DNA from: Sordaria brevicollis
Lineage: Eukaryota > Ascomycota > Sordariomycetes > Sordariales > Sordariaceae
Reading direction: 5' to 3'
DNA: 64,000 bases
Assembly (NCBI GenBank): GCA_033439795.1
Contig: JAUTDP010000003.1
Location: forward strand, 682,001-746,000
Positions 39,160-52,300 of the stretch are shown in pieces (within the stretch, counting starts at the first letter, position 1; the number at the start of each line of letters is the position of its first letter). Under the pieces are notes generated by a model, which saw only the letters and a list, made by a program, of their open reading frames with translations, was not told where the DNA came from and did no database searches. The translations under genes were made by a program, and so were the position numbers.

Positions 39160-42100
39160 GTTCGGATTTTAATACTAATTTGCTTAAAATTAATAATAAT
39201 AATTTAAACGAAGAATTAAATTTTAAAAATAAAAATTACAATTCGGTATAAAATAATACTATTATAATTAATTCTATTAAAGAAAACGTATAAATTTACC
39301 CCCTTTAATATAATATTATTTTTTCTTATAAAAGTAAATTAAAATATAAGTTAATTCAATATAATTTTAAAAAAAAGATATAAATAACTCCGCTCCATTT
39401 AAAGATAATTATAATTCCTAACGCTAAATTTTGGGCTATTGTAATCGACGAAGTTTAATTTATTTAAAATATATTTATTAATATATTTAGGATAATCCGG
39501 CTATTATTAATTTTAATACGTTTAATATATTCGGTTACGCTAATATTAAATAAATTAATAAATATACGAATATTTATTATATTTATATAATAAATTAAAT
39601 TTAATGAATTTTTTAGGCTATTTACGTTTATTATCGGCGACGAAACGGCTACCGCTTTTAATTTAGCCCGGGACGAATTTTTTATTCCTTCTTTCGAACC
39701 CGGTAATCCTAATAATATTATTAATAAAAAGGCGTTAATTATAGAGGTTAATAAATTAGAGGAAATTTATTATAATTAGGGGTATTTATAGTAATTCCTC
39801 TATTTTAATATTTAAAAGGCGATTACCGATTTAAAAAAAATAATTAACGATTTTATAATGTTAATTATTAAAGAGATATAAATACTTATAATTAATAAGG
39901 GAATAATAACCCTATTAACGTTATTTAATAATATAACGATATATCCTTCGTCCTATATCTTATTAATACGGATTAATATTATTTATTTCAATTATAATAT
40001 TTATATAAAGGCTATTATAGAATATACTAACGGCTTCTTATAATATATTATTAACGCGCCTATAATCGATACTAAGGACGGTAAATTTACCTCTAATAAA
40101 AATAATAAAATAATAAATTTAAATATAACGTTAATCCGTTTATTTTAATTCCTCGCTTAAAATATATACGGCTATTCTATATTACTATAGGATTTAAACG
40201 TTTAATTTAGTAATAATATTATTAAAAATACTTTATTCGATATTATATAACTAATTAGTAAAAATAAGAAGGAGATTTTCGAATTAATTAAATATACGGA
40301 ATTAATTAATATTAAATTAAATACCAACGTTATAAATCGATTCGTTAAATTCAATTTCGATAACGGCTTATCGTATATATTTGCGTATTTAATATAAAAT
40401 AAAAATATATTACCGCCCTCCAATAAATTTAATATATTTTATTAGGTTTTTAAGTAATCGCCCCTATTTATTTAAATTATCGAAAAATATATAAAAGTTA
40501 TAATAACTTATAAACGTATCTTCGTAATCGCTAATTCCTTATAATTATAAATATAAATTTATACCCCTTTATATTTATTCCAATTAAAATAAAGAATAAT
40601 CTACTCCTATAGGAGTAAATAAACGTATTTTATTAACAATAAATAAAATAATTTATTTTATTTTATAAAAAGTTAGATTTAAAGTTTAAATAATTTTTTC
40701 TAATTAATTATAAATTAAACGTTTAAAAATCGTCTAAAATTAAAATAACCCTTCTAAATATATTAACGTTTTAATTTTAAATTCTATAATTTACACTATT
40801 AATTTAAACCTTTATTATTAATATTATATTAAAATCGGTTTCGGATTAATTTAGAATATAAATACTATTTTATAATATTTAAATCGTTTATATCGAATTA
40901 AATAATAATAGCCGGTAGAATAGTTCCTTCTAATTATATATAATACTATTTATAATTAAATAAAGGAATAAATCCTCTATAAAATAAATTTCTATTGATT
41001 CGTTTAAGAAAATAATACGTTAATATTCTTATTTAATAAATTTACGAATTTATATTTAACCTCCGATTAAATTTATTAAGTATTTTCGACGCTATTAATT
41101 TATATTTTAAAACGTTATATAAATACGAAGTTACGAAATATTTCATATCGTATATTTTTAATAAATATATTTGGGTTATTAAATTTTTATAAAGTATTTT
41201 CGAATATTACGATAAAAAGGCGATAATTATCGGCGAAATATATTCGCATTTTTTATTTATTATTATAAAAGTTATAAAAACCGGATATAAAATCAATTAG
41301 GACGCTCTTAACTCCCTTATTCCCTTTATCGGTACGTATTATATTAATTCTGAAAATTCGTTTAATACGGTATAAAAGATTTTTAAAATATTTAAACGAA
41401 TAGAAAAGGATATTATTATATATTTTATTAAGCGGTATATTTAACCCGCTATAGGAGACGTAAGGTTTAAAATTAAATAGCGGATCGTAATAGCGTACGC
41501 TTTAACGAAAAGTAATTAAACGTTTAAAATAAAAATCGAGGATAAAGAAGTTAAAATATTAAATATTAAAGAAATTAATAAAAGGATTAGGGGAAAAAAT
41601 AATAAGGGTATTAACCCTTTAATAATAAACTTTATTTACTTCTACGATATTATACTTACCTTTAAAAATAAAGAGTTTATCGATCCGAATAATAATTTTA
41701 TTATATTAAAGCGATTTCTACCGGGCTTTAATTCCAATAATAAAAATAATTATATAAATTTTAATTTAACGGCTTAATAGGGCTATAAATATTCTAAATC
41801 CTAATTTCCGATTACTATCCGGGTATTATATATACGTAACGAAAAACGAATAAGGGGTCCTAAAATTATTCCTATTGGAAATAATTCTTAAGTATTTAAT
41901 TTAATTAATAACGGATTTATTTCAATTCCTATAGGAATAAACGCCGAAGGATTTAGAGATTAAATTAATAATAGGATATTTAATTTAATCGATACCGGAT
42001 TTATTTTAATTCCTATAAGAATAAACGCCGTAGGATTTAGAAATTAAATTAATAATAGAATATTTAATTTAATCGATAAAGGATTTATTTTAATTCCTAT

Positions 42101-43250
42101 AGGAATAAATACTAAGGGATTTAGAGATTAAATTAATAATAGGATATTTAGCCTAATCGATAAAGGATTTACTTTAATTTTTATAAGAGTAAACGTTAAG
42201 GGATCTAAAAATTAATTTAGCGTTTTCGAAATCGAGGATATCCTTAGCGAATATTTAATTTATATAAAAAAAGTTATAAATATAATCGTTAAAGACCCCT
42301 TATTTAATAAATTTAATAATTAGGTTCCTAATAATTCGAAGGGAATCCTAAATAAGGTTATAATTTAGGCCTAGAAATATATTAAAGTTTTTAAATTATA
42401 AATTTAAATGCTTTATTTTATAATTGTAATCGCGCGCAATATTTAAAACGATTCCGATATAAATATACTCCTCGGTAAATTTAAATAATTTATAAAAGAT
42501 TATATTTATATATTATATATATAAATAACCGGCTATAATACCGTAATTATAAAATATATATTAATTGTAATAAAATTTAATACCGATTAATATTTCGTTA
42601 CTATTAGAAAAATACGTATTCTTAAAACCGGATATTTTTAATTAAATTAAATATTCGATAAGGAATATAATTTATACAATATAAATTATTATCGCGAAGT
42701 TTTAAAGAAACGTTTTAACCGGATAATAATCCTTTTTAAATAATAAATTTCCGCGGGAATAAATAGCGAAAATTGCGAATTAAAGGAATTAATTCGGGTT
42801 ATTATAAATTATATAATTCAATTACTTTACCCCCCTTTTAAATTACTTAAAAGAAAATAATTTAAAGGTATTTTTAAAATAAAAGAAGTTAATACTCTTT
42901 ATAACCGTATTTACCTTCCTAATAATAATAATACGGGTAGAATCCGTAAATACGAATTTTAATTAAATTATAGGAATATATATTATAATAACGGATATAA
43001 TTCTTTTAATAAAGACGAATATTAATTTGTTTAATAGTTCGGTAAAGCGGTAAATATATAGGTAATTTATAAATTCTTAAGTAATAATATATATAACGAT
43101 AAAGCGATAATTTGGATACTTAAAGCTTCGGTTAAATACGTTCGCGATTATATTATTATTTACCGGGCTAATTCTAACGATAATTAATAAAAGCGCCCTA
43201 TAAATTATAAAGAATTTATTTTATTTTATTTAAATTATTCTTTTTATAAT
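39160..43250 (+). pseudogene. Helicase-like (SF2/SNF2-type) ORF of the large element
   Basis: A single plus-strand frame runs for about 4.1 kb; anchors at 39189, 39423, 39636, 41481, 41913, 43041 and 43206 are all in phase. At 39432-39464 it reads WAIVIDEV, a RIPed stop, then FI, which is WAIVIDEAQFI if GTT derives from GCT and TAA from CAA: a DEAQ-type Walker B box. About 25 codons later (39528-39560) YSVTLILNKLI is the expected decay product of YSATPILNKLI, the SAT/TATP-like motif III that follows motif II in SNF2-type helicases. Further on are GDETATAFNLARDEFFIPSF and a four-fold 28-residue repeat. Motif I and the C-terminal helicase motifs were not located. The assignment is moderate. Confidence 0.45.
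41913..42218 (+). repeat. 84-bp in-frame tandem repeat (about 3.6 copies)
   Basis: Units begin at 41913, 41997, 42081 and 42165. Each encodes GFI-x-IPIGINAEGFRD then INNRIFNLID (28 residues) and contains one copy of the ATTCCTATAGGAAT palindrome (41925, 42009, 42093, 42177). It lies inside the helicase-like frame. Confidence 0.85.
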
Positions 43251-44104
43251 TAACCTTTATAATTTAAAGGAATATAAAATTAAATTAAATAGGGGCCGGG
43301 CATTATTAAAGGCTATAAAAGTATTAAATATTTAAGGTTTAAAGATTTTAATAATTAATTATAAATATAATTTCCCGCTTAACGTTAATAATTCTATATA
43401 AGCCTATAGTAATTATAATCGTACTCGGTATATAATAATATTAGAATATAATAATAAAATAATTAAACGAATTTATAATATATAATAAATAAGAAAATAA
43501 AAGTAAATAATTATTATTATAGCGAATTATATTTCTATTTATATTTAATTTTCAAAACGGATATTAATAAAATAATATAACCGATATAAGGTCGGGTTAC
43601 CTTATTTTATTAAATACGAGAATTTAATCGATTCGTTCGTTTAACGGTTATATTTATAATAATATACGGTTAAGCCCCTATTCAATATATTAATTAATAT
43701 AGGGTAAATATTAAATTAGGAATTATATATATACGATTAGGGTAAATTATTTTACGGGTTTATTATTAAGGATATATAATACTTCGATTAGTAATCGGTT
43801 ATAAAATAGGAGAGGCGGTAAAATAAACGAACTTTATTCGGTGAATTTAGCGCCGATATTACGGATTAATAACTAAATATCGGATATATTCTAATTTAAT
43901 ACATCTATATACTTACGCGGAATTTCCATTTAATATCTATTTCCGGCGCCTTATATAGCGTCCTACGTAAATATTATTATTTCGATAAAGAAAGTCTTTA
44001 ATATATAATTCATTATTAAAATAATATAGAAAATATATTTTAAAAAGATAATTAATAATATTAAAATATATAATAAAGTTCGTAAGTAATATAGTCCAAC
44101 GGAA

Positions 44105-44155
44105 AATTTAGGAGATAAAACGAAGTTACTTCGCCTCCGACTTTATTTCCTAAAA
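44105..44155. repeat. Long imperfect hairpin
   Basis: AAATTTAGGAGATAAA on the left pairs with TTTATTTCCTAAAATTT on the right across about 15 bp containing CGAAGTTACTTCG. It is followed directly by the duplicated segment at 44212. Confidence 0.6.
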
Positions 44156-44211
44156 TTTCTTTCCTTCCTAATTTTAATTTATTCCCTATATTCTTTACCC
44201 CTTACTATTCT

Positions 44212-44580
44212 TTACGCTTCTAAATACAATTTACAATTACTAATTATTACTATATCTTTTTATATTTAGTTATTAAAATATTTTATTTAGCCTTTTATAT
44301 ATTATATTAGTAAATACTTTCAATCTTTATAATATATTACGAACGGCCCTTGGGTCTTTAATTTATTATTCGTTTCGCGGGTAGGTTTCGTTTTCCACCT
44401 TCTATTTACGCTTCTAAATACAACCTACGGATATTAATTTATTATTTTATATTACTATTTAATTATTAAAATACTTTATTTAACTTTTTACTAATTACGT
44501 TACGGATATTTCAATATCTTTAGCGTATTACGAACGACCCCTAAACCTTTAATTTATTATTCGTTTCGTAAATAAGCTTA
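44212..44580 (+). repeat. Tandem duplication of a ~194-bp segment
   Basis: Two copies begin with TTACGCTTCTAAATACAA at 44212 and 44406 and both run to TTTAATTTATTATTCGTTTCG. Divergence between copies includes more than RIP transitions, so the duplication pre-dates RIP or has drifted. It lies between two coding-like stretches. Confidence 0.75.
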
Positions 44581-44989
44581 TTAAACGGAATAGTAAATAC
44601 GTTATTATAAAAAATACCTCGAGGGATAATAACGTAAATACCATTATCTTTAATATATAAATATTCTATTATTTATATTTAATAAATTCGTTTAATTTAT
44701 ATATTTAATAATTAAACGATTCTAATAGCTATTAATCTTATAAAAATATTAAATTTAATAATTAGGATAATAAATTAAAAGCGTACTTTATTACTTAGCG
44801 ATTATTTAAAAAGAGGAAGATAAAAACGATATACAATAATAAATTGCCCGTAAGTAGCGTTAAAATTCGAAATTTACATCCCCCTCTAAATTATAACATA
44901 TTAATTACTAATAAGAAGCGCTTTCAAAAGGGAAATAATTAAATTAATAAAGTAAATAATATCCGGCTCGTTTTAATAATTATATTAAC

Positions 44990-47900
44990 GCTTTAAGGAT
45001 AAAAAAACCCACTCCTACTTTTCGATAATCTAAATTATTTTCCTTTCCATTATAATATAAAAAGGGACCCGCCCTCTAAGGTTTTTAACGTTCGGATTCC
45101 TATTAAATATATATAGGTTATTTACGAAATTCGCCTTTTATAGGTAAAACCCGGCTCCGATATAAAAGTTCCGTATTATTTAATTTTAAAGCCCTTCGAT
45201 TTTTAGATATTAAAAACGAATAACCCTAATTAATTCTATTAATTTACTATTTTAATAATTTAATCTTTATTAAAACGGCTATAAAATTATTATTTATAAT
45301 TATAAATACATTTCGAAGCCAAAACGTTTAACCTCCTTTACGTTAATATATTATCTATATAACCGGCTTCGATTAAATTACGCCCCATTATTTAAATTCT
45401 TTTACGAAAAAATTAAATAAAATACGTAATTAATTATATACCGAATATTATATTACGTATATCTAGGTTTTTACTATATAAAGCCTTTATTACCCAACCC
45501 TCGTTTATTAAACGGGTAATATAATTTAAAATTAAAATTAATTATATAAACGGTAAAAAAATAAAATAAAAGGAATTAATAACTTAATTTAATAATTATT
45601 TAAAATACCCTATTATAAAATTATTCGAAAAATTACTACCTAAGGAGGTTATAATATAGGGCGAAAAGCGGCTATATTTTAAATAGATATCTCGAACCCC
45701 TCCCTTCAATTAAGAAAAGTATATCCCGGTTTCTACTTCTAATAATTTAGTTTTATAAAAATCGTAATATCCGCCGGACTAATATAAAGGAAAAGGAAAT
45801 AATATAAAGGTAATAAATATATTTCGCTTCCTATTTACCCTTTTACCCTAATTTATATTAAACGACGAAGAAGGTAAATCCTCCCTTATAAATAAAATAC
45901 TACGTATATATTAATATTTATAATATAATACCTATACGTTATAAGGATATATTATCGGAATTTATTTACAAAATGCAAATTTTAATTACGTTAAATAATA
46001 TTAATTAAAAGATTTACTATTTAAAGAATACGTAGCGTAACGTACCAATTAATAATTTAAATAAATTAGAGCGCTAATTTAAATATATAAAAGCTAAAAT
46101 TAACGCTATAAGGGTACCTATTTATTTTATTAATATATATTTCGAAATATTATATTTAAAAATTAATAAAAATACCCTTATATATTACGCGGAAATATTT
46201 TATAATATAACGTATATTTTCGAAATTAAATTAAACGTAAAAATTCTTATTATATAAGCGGAAGTTAAAACGGTTTTTAAATAATATATTAAATTAAAGG
46301 CGGGGATTTTAGAAAAGGGTAAAAAAATACCCAACCTTTTAAATATAATATAAGGTAATAATTAAAAAATTAAAAGCGTATTTTCTATATCTATTATATT
46401 ATTTCGATATTATTTAATCTATACGTTAATAAAATATAAGGGATTTATTTTAAATCCTATATTAATAGTGCGTAACCCTTGCGCGGATATAATATATACC
46501 ATATCTTTCCTTCGTTTAAATTCTTTAATAATTATTTATATTTTCCTCCCCTTTTATAACCTTTATACGCCGTAATAATAACGTATATTAAAGACGAAAA
46601 CTTCCAATTATTCCGGTTTTTATATAACGAATATATTTTTAAAATTAAAAGGTAAATAATATATACTTAATATCGTTTAAGTTATTTTAATAATTACGCC
46701 CCTAATTCTTTACGCCGCCGGCCCTATACTATTTTAATATAAGCCGTAATTTAAATATTTTTTACTCTCCCCCTAAAAGCGAACGTTAAAATTATTAAAT
46801 TTATTACTATATAATATATTTACGTCCAATTCTATAAATAACCCTTTACCCCTATTATTTTTAAAAACGTATTAACCTTTAACTATATAACGGGTATAAA
46901 ACCGAATAAATAAACCTATTATCGATAATTTAATATAGGTAATAACGTTTATAAATTCCCCCCCGGCTTTAGTATAAATGTATTCGAAATGGTCTTTTAA
47001 GTAAATATTACGAAAATATATAAATAAAAGGCGGGATTAACTACGGAATTATAAATCATAAAAGATTTGCAAAAATAGGTTAAATATTTATATTACGTTA
47101 TATATCGTTTCTTTAATAAGATTTGCGAGGTTATATACGATCGTATTTATATTTATCCTAAGGATTATTAGGATTTGGGTAGGTTTAATATTTCGTAATT
47201 AGAATATTATAATTTCCGGTAATTAATAAGCGGATAATAATAATATAATGCTTCGAATAATAGGTAATGGATATTAATAAATTAAATATAAATAAGTATA
47301 TATTAATTCTAATAAAAATTAAAAGATATTTACGTATATTAATTTTAATAGGAATTGAAATAATCCTATATACTTTAATTCTTATTAAAATTAATTAATT
47401 TAATTACTATTTTTATTATTTTAATCCTACGAAAATAAATTACGTAAAGGTAAATACTTTTTATAAGAATAAAATATAAAGGGATTAAATTAAAATAAAT
47501 AAATTGCCGCAAAGTTGAAATTTAAAATAATTTTATTAATAACGTTTATAATTATTACCGGCGGTATAGCATTTAATTAATTACGGCTCTAAAATAAGAA
47601 GTAAGGCCGACGGGTACGTAATATATAATACGGCCCTATAAATTATAAATAAAGTAGGTTGCGTATTATATTCCTTACTTACTATTATTTTAATAGTAAT
47701 TATATTTCGTTTATTAATATAAATAAATTTAATATCGGATATAATTTTCTTATATTCTTAGAAAAAGTCCTATTTATAAATATTTAGGTATTCCTATTTT
47801 TATAATAGAAGAATATATTAAATAAAGTTAAATAAATTATAAATTATATTTAACGCTTTATTTACGATTAAAATACGAATAATCTACTATTAAGTTTCGG

Positions 47901-49072
47901 GTAATATAAGGACGATATATAGTAATTAAAAGTCGATATTAAAAGGATAATTTAACCCGAAGCGGTCTATAAAAAAATTATTTAAACGAAATAGAAGTAA
48001 TTTAATTTATAATATAAGTTTTAACGCTTTGGGCGGTAATTTAACTTTATTAAAGAGCGCCTCTATCTAATTAAATTAACGGTTATAAATATTATAATAA
48101 ATTATATATACTTATTTTTTATTTATAAAATCGATTTAATTTTAGAAAATCCCGAAAATAACGGACCGAAAGTATTTTATATTAATAACCTTATATATAT
48201 TAAGGTAATTGATAATTAATATAACGCGTTTATTAATATTCTCCTAGGATTATTTTTTAGGGCGAATATTATTAGCGAAAATATTAAATTCGGAATTTAT
48301 ATTAGACGAATTACCGAATTTAGTATAGCGAAAAGGTTAAAATTAAATTATATTATAAATATCGGTAATTATAAATAACGTTTATAAAAATTCTAAATCG
48401 GAACCGAATAAATTATTATCCGCTTCTATTTAACGCGAAATAATTAAATTAAAAGAATATCCGAATTTATCGAAATATTAATAAAGCGTAAAGAAATAAA
48501 TTATCCTTAGCCTACCGCTATATATAGTACGCCCGAAACGCTACTATAAATTAATAATATTTTAAAATACAATTTCGCTATATTATATTATATAAATAAC
48601 GTTAAATATATTTATTCTTATATTTAATATAATAATAAAAATAATAATCCGATATTAGGAATCCGGAATAATAAATTACTAATAAAACCGCTCCTAATCC
48701 GCGGGTCGGATATATAAATAATAAATCCGGATAATTAAAATGCGGTAATCGGGGAGCGAATCCTACGTTTAATTAACGTTAAAATAAAATATTTCCTCGC
48801 TTTATTAATTAAATTTTTATTATTAATATAAATAATAATTTTTAATATAATTAAATCGGTCGGAATAAATAAAAATTTAAAGCGTTCGAAATACCGGGTT
48901 TCGTTAAATAAAATACGGTCGAAAATAATACCGATATTAGGCCGATCGATTAACGTACGGATAATACAAAAAGAATTTAAAAAGTTATTAAATAATTAGA
49001 AGCCGGTATACGTCTGTACGTATATTTCGGATTTTTTAATTAGTATAGCGGTATAATTAAATTATAAGATAG
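44990..49072 (+). pseudogene. Further unidentified plus-strand coding remnants of the large element
   Basis: Segments such as GKKIPNLLNII and NIFLKLKGK (about 46300-46660) and NGPKVFYINNLIYIKVIDN (about 48150-48220) read as protein through TAA/TAG stops. After the nested retrotransposon, coding-like sequence resumes at 57005 and continues to about 57880 (for example LEVRFVIYENNP). I cannot join the pieces or name a domain. Confidence 0.3.
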
Positions 49073-49358
49073 TATAAGGGTATCGCTAGGAAGGCCTAGG
49101 GGGACCCGCACAACCAGGGCACAATGGCCCAAGACGACGGATAAAATAGCGGATAAAATAAAGATAGTAAAATATAATATAGAGGAAAAAATCTCAAAGT
49201 CCGGGCGCCGACCATTCTAAACCTATAGGGAAGCGTATAAATATAAAAGAAGATAACTCCTAGCCAGAAACTTATATTTAACTAAATTAAAATCTTTTTC
49301 CTAAAATAAATTTATTTTATACGACTTACTCTCACCCTCTCGTACTTATAACTTTATA
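49073..49358 (+). repeat. LTR (286 bp), 5' of copy B
   Basis: Starts TATAAGGGTATCGCTAGG after GATAG and ends ACTTTATA. It retains more C and G than the other three LTR copies in its first 60 bp. Confidence 0.9.
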
Positions 49359-49399
49359 ATTTTTTAACTTCTATAATTCTATTAACGAAGGCCGTAAAT

Positions 49400-52300
49400 A
49401 TAATTAATAAGCGTAAAGAGAATTCGCGTAAAAAAAGCACTATTAATTCTCGTTATAAAAATAACGCAAACCCGATATAAAAGACGTATAACTATTTATA
49501 TATTATTAATAATATAATTAAAAATCCCGCCGATAAAAGGGTTACTAATAAATACGGGGAAAATAATTACGAGGCGGCGTTTTATAAACCCGAAAATAAT
49601 ACCGCTTTAAAAAATCCTAATAATAAATATAATAATACTAATAATAATAAACCGTAACCCGAATTTATATTACGCGAAGAGGCCGAAGGCGGTTTTAAAT
49701 AAAAAACCTAAATATAATTTAAAGAATAATACTTAATAAAAAATTTATATACTTCTAATTATTACTATTTTAAGAACCCTTATTAATGGAGGGAATATCG
49801 TATTAATAAAACGGAATAATAATTATAAATAGAATTTCGTTAAGGTAAGAGCCTCCTAAAGTTTAATTAATGTAATTATTCCCTATCTGTATATAATTAT
49901 TTATTAAACGAATATTCTTAATCCCGTTTTCGTTTTTACTTTTATTCCTATTTTTAATTTCGTATTTATTCCTACTCTTAAACCCGCTCCTATTCCCCGT
50001 TTACCCAATCCAATTAATCCGGCCGTTCTAATAACCTCTCCCCTACGTAAAAGCGTTATAAGCGGCGAACGTCCTACGAACGTAAATATATAAAACGGCA
50101 CGAACGTTAAAAATTCGTAAAAATAACGCTATAATTCTTATAAATATTATTATAATTTATATAAAAAATTATAGGTTAGGGAAATAAAGAATCCTATTTA
50201 CGTCCCTTTATATATAACGTTCGTAAATTAATAACGAATAATACGAACGCCGAAATTGAAAATTAAATTAATAGTATTAAAAACGGTAATTAAATTCGTA
50301 AAAATATTAATACTTATTAATTTATTTAATAAACCCTCTCTAAAATTAATAATTCTATAGCTATTTCGTAGCGTATATATTCTATTACCCTCTTTAATAA
50401 TAAGGGTTAAAAGCGACCTATAATATAGGAAAAATTCTTAAAGTTTATTTATAAAAAATATATTACCCCCGAAATTTACGAATTCGATATTAGAAAATAA
50501 TTATTCTATATACGTTAAAATAATAATAAAAACCTATAGAAATTATAGGACCGATATTAATATAATTATTAACGGTTTAATAAAAACGTCGTTACGAATA
50601 AATAATCGGTATATAATTTCTTCTTCCGATTAAAAAAGGATATACGTAATTACTTCTATACGTATTAAATCCCTATCGATAACCCAGTAAAGATTATTTT
50701 AAAAGTAATAAATTAATAAATTAAATTTAAAAATAAAAAGCAAACCCCGAAGGATAAAATAGGTAAAAATCGCCGTAATAAACGGTCCTCGCGCTATAAA
50801 GGGTTTTCGAATAATAAACGCTCTAATTATAATAGGGATTATAATCGAAATTATAACCGGGACTATAATTAGGATTACAATTCTAAAGGGCGCGAAAGCC
50901 GTAAAAGAAACTAATCCTTTAATAAATAAAACGGGGGTAATAACGAATCCGGCTTAAATTATTATAATTACGGAAATAAAAAATATTACGCTCGTAATTA
51001 TACGAAATATAAAAAAATAAATAATTAAAACCGGCCGAAAAAGAAAGCTACTATTTAAAGTATAATTACCGAATAAAATACTAAATATAATAATAATAAA
51101 GAAAATAATTATATTTCGGATATTAAAAAATCGGTAAAAGGTTAAATCCCGTAAAAGAACTATCGTTCGACGGGGTTAGCGGTTTTAAAATAGCCGAAAG
51201 AAATAGGCTAAGCAAAATTTTTATAATATTAATTACGCTAAAGGGTCGTTAATTAGAAGAACGTATAAATTTAAATTTAAGAATAGAAATTAATACCGTA
51301 TATAAGAATTTTATAAAAAAGTACAAATTAAAGAAAATAAAAACCGGTATTCTACCTATTTTAATAAGTGCGAATAATAAAAAAATATATTATTATAGAG
51401 TATACGAATTAATATTTATTCTAAAGGACTGGAAGGGTTAAAAAAGAAAATTTATTTAATTATTCTATATAATCCGAAAAAATAATTAAATATTATTATT
51501 ATTATTATCTATACTGAATATAAATTCTAAAGGTATTATTATATATATTAGTAAAAACGAATTTAAATTTAAAGGGGTATCCCTTATTAATATTATAATT
51601 TTCGTATATAAAATAATATATAGTAACCGAATTTATATTATTAACCTAATTTTAATATATAATTTACTAAAGTTAGATTTCAAAAACGTAAATAAAAATA
51701 AAGAGCCGCCCGAAGGTGCGGCGGATAATATTCCTTTAGCGTTAAAAAGGTTTAAAAATATATTCTTTAAAAAAAAGGTTAAAATACTATTATAATTACC
51801 GGACGTTAAATACGAGATCGTTTTTAAAGAAGGGGAGGAAATACTTAATATCTTTATTTACCCTCTATTTATTATATAATTAGAAACGCTACGCGAATAT
51901 TTAAAAAAGAATTTACAAATTAGCCGTATTTATTATTCTTAAAATTCTATCGGAGTACCGATTTTATTTATATTTAAAAAGGATAATATACTATAATTAT
52001 ATATCGATTACTAAAAATTAAATAAAATTATTATTAAAAATCGATACCCGCTATTATTAATTAATAAATTAATAAACCGAATAATCGGCGCTAAAATATT
52101 TTTTAAAATTAATTTATACGAAACGTATTATCGGATTCGAATTAAAGAAGGGGATTAATAGAAAACCGTTTTTAAAACGCGGTATAATTACTTCGAATAT
52201 ATAATAATATTATTCGGGCTTATAAATATACCCGCTATATTCTAAATATATATATATAAAATATTTGTAGGATTTATCGACCGTATTTATATAATATATT

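Noticed and set aside
40202..40423. 73-codon minus-strand frame
   Set aside because: Antisense to the helicase-like frame; hydrophobic only because of AT bias.
49904..50101. 65-codon minus-strand frame in copy B
   Set aside because: Antisense to the gag remnant; the equivalent position in copy A is not open.
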